In this document: positions 22,172 to 25,774 of the stretch, piece by piece | Numbering within the stretch: the first letter of the stretch is position 1 | Layout: each line of letters opens with the position of its first letter | NCBI GenBank assembly: GCA_964346645.1 | Contig: CAYFVU010000049.1 | Span: 1-25,774 of the forward strand | Source: CAYFVU01 sp964346645 | GTDB taxonomy: Bacteria > Spirochaetota > Spirochaetia > DSM-16054 > Sediminispirochaetaceae | DNA: 25,774 nucleotides | Reading direction: 5' to 3' | The notes under the pieces: generated by a model | What the model saw: only the letters and a program-made list of their open reading frames with translations | Databases searched by the model: none | Told to the model about the DNA's origin: nothing | Translations under genes and position numbers: made by a program

Positions 22172-24295
22172 ATGCGCAGACATCAGCTTCTCGGACAGCT
22201 GAGAGACAGGGTTCCGATACTCCTCCCTCTGCTGTCCATTGTCGTCGGCGAGTTACTCGTCTTTCTCTACGGTCCCTTCGGTATGTCGAAGGAGAGGAGC
22301 GCGGCGGATTGGATCTTCCTCTCGATCATCCTCATCCACCTGCTGCTCCTCTACGTCTACACGGCGAGGAGGGGAGATGAGTTTTTAACCGATCTCTTTC
22401 GCATTCCCGAGCTCCTCTTCGCGATCACGCTCCTCTTCTTCCTCTTCTCCTACATCTACGCCTCGAACGCGAACATGAGCTACGCCCAGTGGTTCGCCGA
22501 GACGAGCGGCAACATACGGCTTGGCCCCGACTCGAAGATACAGCGGCTCAACTCCATGCTGCGCTACCTGCCCTTCATCCTCTTCGACGGCCTGATCATC
22601 CTGAGGTTCAGGCTCGCCCGCGGGGCGAAGGGCAAGCTCTTCGAGCGACACTTGGAAATCGACGAGGCGCCGGTTCTGCAGCTAATCGCCGCACGCTGGG
22701 GCCTGCCGCTGACGCTCCTCTCGGCGATTCTCTACACGCTGGCCCTTCCCTTCTTTACCTCGATCCGCGGCATGCCGCCCCTCGCCTTCATCGCGCTGGT
22801 GCCGCTCTATGCGGTGCTGCGCAGCTCCCCCTACCGATGGGGGCTCTTCTACGGGGTGCTCTTCGGCTCCCTGCAGACGATGCTCTCGAACTACTGGCTC
22901 GGGACCTACAGCCTCATCTCTCTGCAGTTCGCGGTGGTGGTGCTCCTTATCGAGTACAGCCTCTTCTTCATCCCGACGCTCTACCTGTTGCGCAAGTTTC
23001 CGCGGAGCATGGTCTGGCTGCTCCCCCTTCTGTGGACCGGCTTCGACTTTCTCCGTTCGACCGGCTTTCTCGGCTACCCGTGGGGCATTCTCGGTACGAG
23101 TCAATACCGTTTTTCCCTCTTTATCCAGATTGCAGCTCTCGGTGGAATCTGGGCGGTGAATCTCGCAGTCCACCTGACCAACTCCCTCCTCTTCGATACC
23201 CTCGAGAAGAGTTGGGGGAAACCGGCGGGTGGCAACGGAAGGACCGGCGGCGGTAAGCCCCTCCTCCGGGGCCGGCTTCTGCCTTTTCCCGTCCGCATGC
23301 GTCCCCTTGCGCTGCTCGCCGCAATGTGGATATTCATTCTGCTCTACGGCGGGGTATCCCTGATCTACTGGCAGCAGCGCAGTCCGGAGCGCGAGATCCG
23401 AGTGGCGCTTATTCAACAGAACACCGACCCCCGAAAACACGACTACCGCCACACCTTCGAGACCCTGACGGAGCTCACCAGGAAAACTCTCCCCGAAGAT
23501 CCGGACCTCGTGGCATGGTCGGAGACCGCATTCGTGCCGAATATCCGCAAGTGGGGTTCGATGGAGCCCGACGAGCACCCGCTGGCCGATCTCGTGCACG
23601 ACTTCCGCGCATTCCAGGAGGATATAGACAGTTGGCTCGTGACAGGCAACGACGACTACGAGGAGGTGGAGCTCGCCGACGGCAGCCTGCAGAGGAACCA
23701 CTACAACGCCACTGTCCTCTTCTCCGACGAGGGGGAGCGGGTGGAGACCTACCGAAAGATCCGTCTCGTCCCCTTTACCGAGTATTTTCCCTACAAGGAG
23801 CAGCTGCCCTGGCTCCACGGCCTGCTGAAGGACTTCGACGCGACTTTGTGGGAGAAGGGAGAGAAGCCGGTGATACTATCTCATCCGAAGGCGGAGTTCT
23901 GCACGCCCATCTGCTTCGAGGACAGCTTTCCGGGGGAGATCCGCCTCTTCGTAAACGAGGGGGCGGAGATGATACTCAACCTCTCGAACGACTTCTGGTC
24001 GAGAACGAGGGTCGAGGGGGAGCAGCACTTCGCCAACTCTTTATTCCGGGCGGTGGAGCACAGACGCCCCCTTCTCCGCTCCACCTCCAGCGGCAAGACC
24101 GCCTACATCAGCCCTTCGGGCGTGATACAGGCCGAGCTGCCCTACTACAGCGAGGCGACGCTCACCGTCGATGCGGCGCTCTACGGCGAACCGAAGACCC
24201 TCTACGGGCTGTTCGGTGACTGGCTGCCTCTGGCCGCCGTGGCGACGGCCGTCGTCCTCCTGCTGCTGCCGGGAGGAAGACGAGAAGAAAAATAG
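22172..24295 (+). CDS. lnt: Apolipoprotein N-acyltransferase with extended N-terminal membrane region
   Basis: 707 residues against about 510 in Escherichia coli. It transfers a third acyl chain to the N-terminal Cys of lipoproteins in the inner membrane. The first 170 residues add about four hydrophobic helices (16-33, 47-64, 80-97, 131-147) not typical of Lnt. The usual multi-helix core follows (about 178-345), then a Gly-rich linker (349-361), one more helix (378-399) and a periplasmic CN-hydrolase domain with the catalytic triad E451 (AWSETAF), K529 (YRKIRLVPFTEYFP) and C581 (PICFEDSFPGE). A final helix is at 685-700. The longer frame from 22088 is rejected because the leaderless promoter ends 6 nt before ATG 22172. 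It is convergent with gcvPB and divergent from purB. Confidence 0.93.
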   Translation: MRRHQLLGQLRDRVPILLPLLSIVVGELLVFLYGPFGMSKERSAADWIFLSIILIHLLLLYVYTARRGDEFLTDLFRIPELLFAITLLFFLFSYIYASNANMSYAQWFAETSGNIRLGPDSKIQRLNSMLRYLPFILFDGLIILRFRLARGAKGKLFERHLEIDEAPVLQLIAARWGLPLTLLSAILYTLALPFFTSIRGMPPLAFIALVPLYAVLRSSPYRWGLFYGVLFGSLQTMLSNYWLGTYSLISLQFAVVVLLIEYSLFFIPTLYLLRKFPRSMVWLLPLLWTGFDFLRSTGFLGYPWGILGTSQYRFSLFIQIAALGGIWAVNLAVHLTNSLLFDTLEKSWGKPAGGNGRTGGGKPLLRGRLLPFPVRMRPLALLAAMWIFILLYGGVSLIYWQQRSPEREIRVALIQQNTDPRKHDYRHTFETLTELTRKTLPEDPDLVAWSETAFVPNIRKWGSMEPDEHPLADLVHDFRAFQEDIDSWLVTGNDDYEEVELADGSLQRNHYNATVLFSDEGERVETYRKIRLVPFTEYFPYKEQLPWLHGLLKDFDATLWEKGEKPVILSHPKAEFCTPICFEDSFPGEIRLFVNEGAEMILNLSNDFWSRTRVEGEQHFANSLFRAVEHRRPLLRSTSSGKTAYISPSGVIQAELPYYSEATLTVDAALYGEPKTLYGLFGDWLPLAAVATAVVLLLLPGGRREEK

Positions 24296-24313
24296 AAAAC
24301 GGGCCGAGCGATT

Positions 24314-24370
24314 CTGTTTGAGTTTAACTGTGCTGTTTGAGTTTAGCTGGGCTGTTTGAGTTTAGCTGAG
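24314..24370 (+). repeat. Three tandem copies of a 19-bp repeat
   Basis: CTGTTTGAGTTTAACTGTG (24314-24332), CTGTTTGAGTTTAGCTGGG (24333-24351) and CTGTTTGAGTTTAGCTGAG (24352-24370) are head-to-tail with 2-3 differences. They lie between the lnt stop and its terminator, so they would be in the 3' untranslated region. They resemble the intergenic array near 18875 in style but not in sequence. Confidence 0.92.
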
Positions 24371-24371
24371 C

Positions 24372-24425
24372 AATCGAAAGAAGGCCGCCCGTTTCGCAGA
24401 CGGCCTTCGATTCGTTCGTTTCTTT
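24372..24425 (+). terminator. Rho-independent terminator after lnt
   Basis: AAGGCCG (24381-24387) pairs with CGGCCTT (24401-24407); outside it AATCG (24372-24376) pairs with CGATT (24408-24412), leaving an AAAG bulge. A T-rich tract follows on the plus strand to 24425. It lies between convergent lnt and gcvPB and could act in both directions, although the minus-strand side has no T-run. Confidence 0.75.
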
Positions 24426-24431
24426 AAGCGC

Positions 24432-25774
24432 TTACGACTCCGGTTTCCAGCGGAGGATCGGATCTTTCGCCGCCTTTACCTGGTCCACCCGGCGCACCGG
24501 TTTCGACTTCGGCATGGCGTGCAGCTCGTCGGGATTGTTCTCGGCGAGATCGGCGATCTCGTGCATTATCTCGATGAAGTTGTCGAGGGACTCCTTGGAC
24601 TCCGTCTCCGTAGGCTCGAACATCATCGACTCGTGGACGATGAGCGGAAAGTAGACCGTCGGCGCATGGACGCCGAACTCGAGCAGCCCCTTTGCGATGT
24701 CGCCGGCATTTATCCCGTACTTCTCCTTCATCTCCTCTCCGGAGAGGACGAACTCGTGCTTGCACACTCGGTCGTAGGGCAGGAGGTAGCGCTTCTTCAG
24801 CTTCTGCCTTAGATAGTTGGCGTTCAACACCGCCAGCTCCGATGCCCTCTGCAATCCGTCCGAACCCATCATCAGGATGTAGGTGTAGGCGCGGACCAGG
24901 ACCCCGATGTTGCCGTAGAAACCGGAGACCCGGCCCAGGCTGTCGGGAATGTCGTAGTCCAGGACGTACTTTTCCCCCTTCTTTCGCACCGAGGGTGCGG
25001 GAAGGAAGGGCTCGAGCTTCTCGTTGACCATGACCGCGCCGCTTCCGGGGCCGCCGCCGCCGTGAGGGGTAGAGAAGGTCTTGTGGAGGTTCAGGTGCAC
25101 GACATCGAAGCCCATGTCTCCGGGCCGACTCTTTCCCATGACGGGGTTGAGGTTCGCTCCGTCGTAGTAGAGAAGACCTCCCGCCTTGTGTACGAGATCG
25201 GCCACCTCGTAGATGTCCTCCTCGAAGAGCCCGAGCGTGTTGGGGTTGGTCAGCATGATGCCGGCCAAGTCGTCATCCAGATGCTCCTTCAGCGCTTCGA
25301 TGGAGACCATGCCCTTCTTGTTGGACTGGATCTCGACCACTTCGAAGCCTGCGAGATGCGCGGAGGCGGGATTGGTTCCGTGCGCCGAATCCGGCACCAG
25401 GACCTTGGTCCTCTGCTTCTCGCCGCGCTTGTTGAAGTAGGCGCGGAAGAACTTCATGCCCGTGTACTCGCCGTGCGCGCCGGCGAAGGGCTGGAGCGTA
25501 CCCCAGCTCATGCCGGTTACCTCGCAGAGGCTATCCGTCAGCTCGTACATGAGCTCGAGGATACCTTGGGCGGTCTTCTGCGGCTGCAGAGGATGGAGCC
25601 CGGCAAAGCCCGGGAGGGCTGCGGTCTGCTCGTTTATCTTCGGATTGTACTTCATGGTGCAGGAGCCGAGCGGGTAGAAGCCCAGGTCGACCGCGTAATT
25701 CTTCTGAGAGAGTCTGGTATAGTGGCGAATCACATCGACTTCGGAGACCTGGGGCAGTTCGGCATCCTTGCCCC
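24432..25774 (-). CDS. gcvPB: Glycine dehydrogenase (decarboxylating) subunit 2, 5' end cut by window edge
   Basis: The frame is open to the right edge; residues before the in-frame GTG at 25733 (KDAELPQVSEVDVIRHYTRL) are conserved in this protein, so the gene extends beyond the window and 25733 is not the start. It is the PLP-dependent P-protein of the glycine cleavage system in its two-subunit form. Landmarks: YPLGSCTMKYNPKINEQ, DSAHGTNPASAHLAGF, the PLP lysine in HLNLHKTFSTPHGGGGPG, and the C-terminal FMPLIVHESMMFEPTETESK-like stretch (YFPLIVHESMMFEPTETES). About 447 codons are seen of the usual 480-500. The TAA lies in the palindrome TAAGCGCTTA (24425-24434). Upstream genes such as gcvPA, gcvH and gcvT would lie to the right. 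Confidence 0.95.
   Translation of the reverse strand, partial: GKDAELPQVSEVDVIRHYTRLSQKNYAVDLGFYPLGSCTMKYNPKINEQTAALPGFAGLHPLQPQKTAQGILELMYELTDSLCEVTGMSWGTLQPFAGAHGEYTGMKFFRAYFNKRGEKQRTKVLVPDSAHGTNPASAHLAGFEVVEIQSNKKGMVSIEALKEHLDDDLAGIMLTNPNTLGLFEEDIYEVADLVHKAGGLLYYDGANLNPVMGKSRPGDMGFDVVHLNLHKTFSTPHGGGGPGSGAVMVNEKLEPFLPAPSVRKKGEKYVLDYDIPDSLGRVSGFYGNIGVLVRAYTYILMMGSDGLQRASELAVLNANYLRQKLKKRYLLPYDRVCKHEFVLSGEEMKEKYGINAGDIAKGLLEFGVHAPTVYFPLIVHESMMFEPTETESKESLDNFIEIMHEIADLAENNPDELHAMPKSKPVRRVDQVKAAKDPILRWKPES

Noticed and set aside
1..25774. Mobile elements, CRISPR arrays, tRNA or rRNA genes, prophage or defence genes
   Set aside because: No transposase, integrase, spaced repeat array, tRNA fold or phage gene was recognised on either strand.

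Overview
This window carries ordinary bacterial chromosomal DNA with fairly high GC and gene-dense strands in both orientations. The mix suggests a free-living, motile, Gram-negative bacterium, and I lean towards the spirochaetes. The reasons are a cheY-mcp-cheW operon, many HisKA_2 kinases without output domains, class II sirtuin and split glycine dehydrogenase genes, an outer-envelope-like beta protein, and an Lnt with extra membrane helices. No rRNA or other phylogenetic marker is present, so this is inference at about 0.6. The window is a draft scaffold with a 100-N gap at 18909-19008.

Layout. 1-5647 (minus strand) holds a chemotaxis operon (receiver, methyl-accepting protein, CheW; CheW runs off the left edge), preceded by a two-gene REC-HisKA_3 kinase / NarL-type regulator operon. 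5956-12667 holds three HisKA_2 (HHR-KN type) sensor kinases, an Hpt protein translationally coupled to one of them, and a SIRT4-like sirtuin. 12896-15544 (plus) holds a CvfB/YitL-like S1 protein, an overlapping hypothetical gene, and a DHH-DHHA1-CBS-CBS protein. 15552-17714 (minus) holds pyruvate kinase behind a small exported beta-rich protein. 17954-18868 (plus) is a REC-Hpt protein with no canonical start codon. 19031-22058 (minus) is purB-guaA. 22172-24295 (plus) is an N-terminally extended lnt. 24432 to the right edge (minus) is a 5'-truncated gcvPB.

How the genes work together. The signalling genes form a dense set: five receiver domains attached to or beside kinases, two Hpt modules, four histidine kinases, and only one DNA-binding output (the NarL-type regulator). 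This suggests phosphorelays that meet at receivers encoded elsewhere. The metabolic genes (AMP/GMP synthesis, pyruvate kinase, glycine cleavage, lipoprotein acylation) look like normal housekeeping genes.

The most notable observations are: (1) seven genes that begin transcription units have a -10-like hexamer only 6-9 nt before the start codon, and most have no Shine-Dalgarno sequence, which points to leaderless mRNAs; internal operon genes have good Shine-Dalgarno sites; (2) the REC-Hpt gene has either an ATT start behind an AGGAG or is the broken tail of a hybrid kinase; (3) Gly/Ser/Ala-rich inserts recur inside conserved folds; (4) short intergenic tandem repeats occur, one of which caused the assembly gap; (5) stop codons lie inside perfect palindromes. 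I did not find a clearly new defence, mobile or biosynthetic system.
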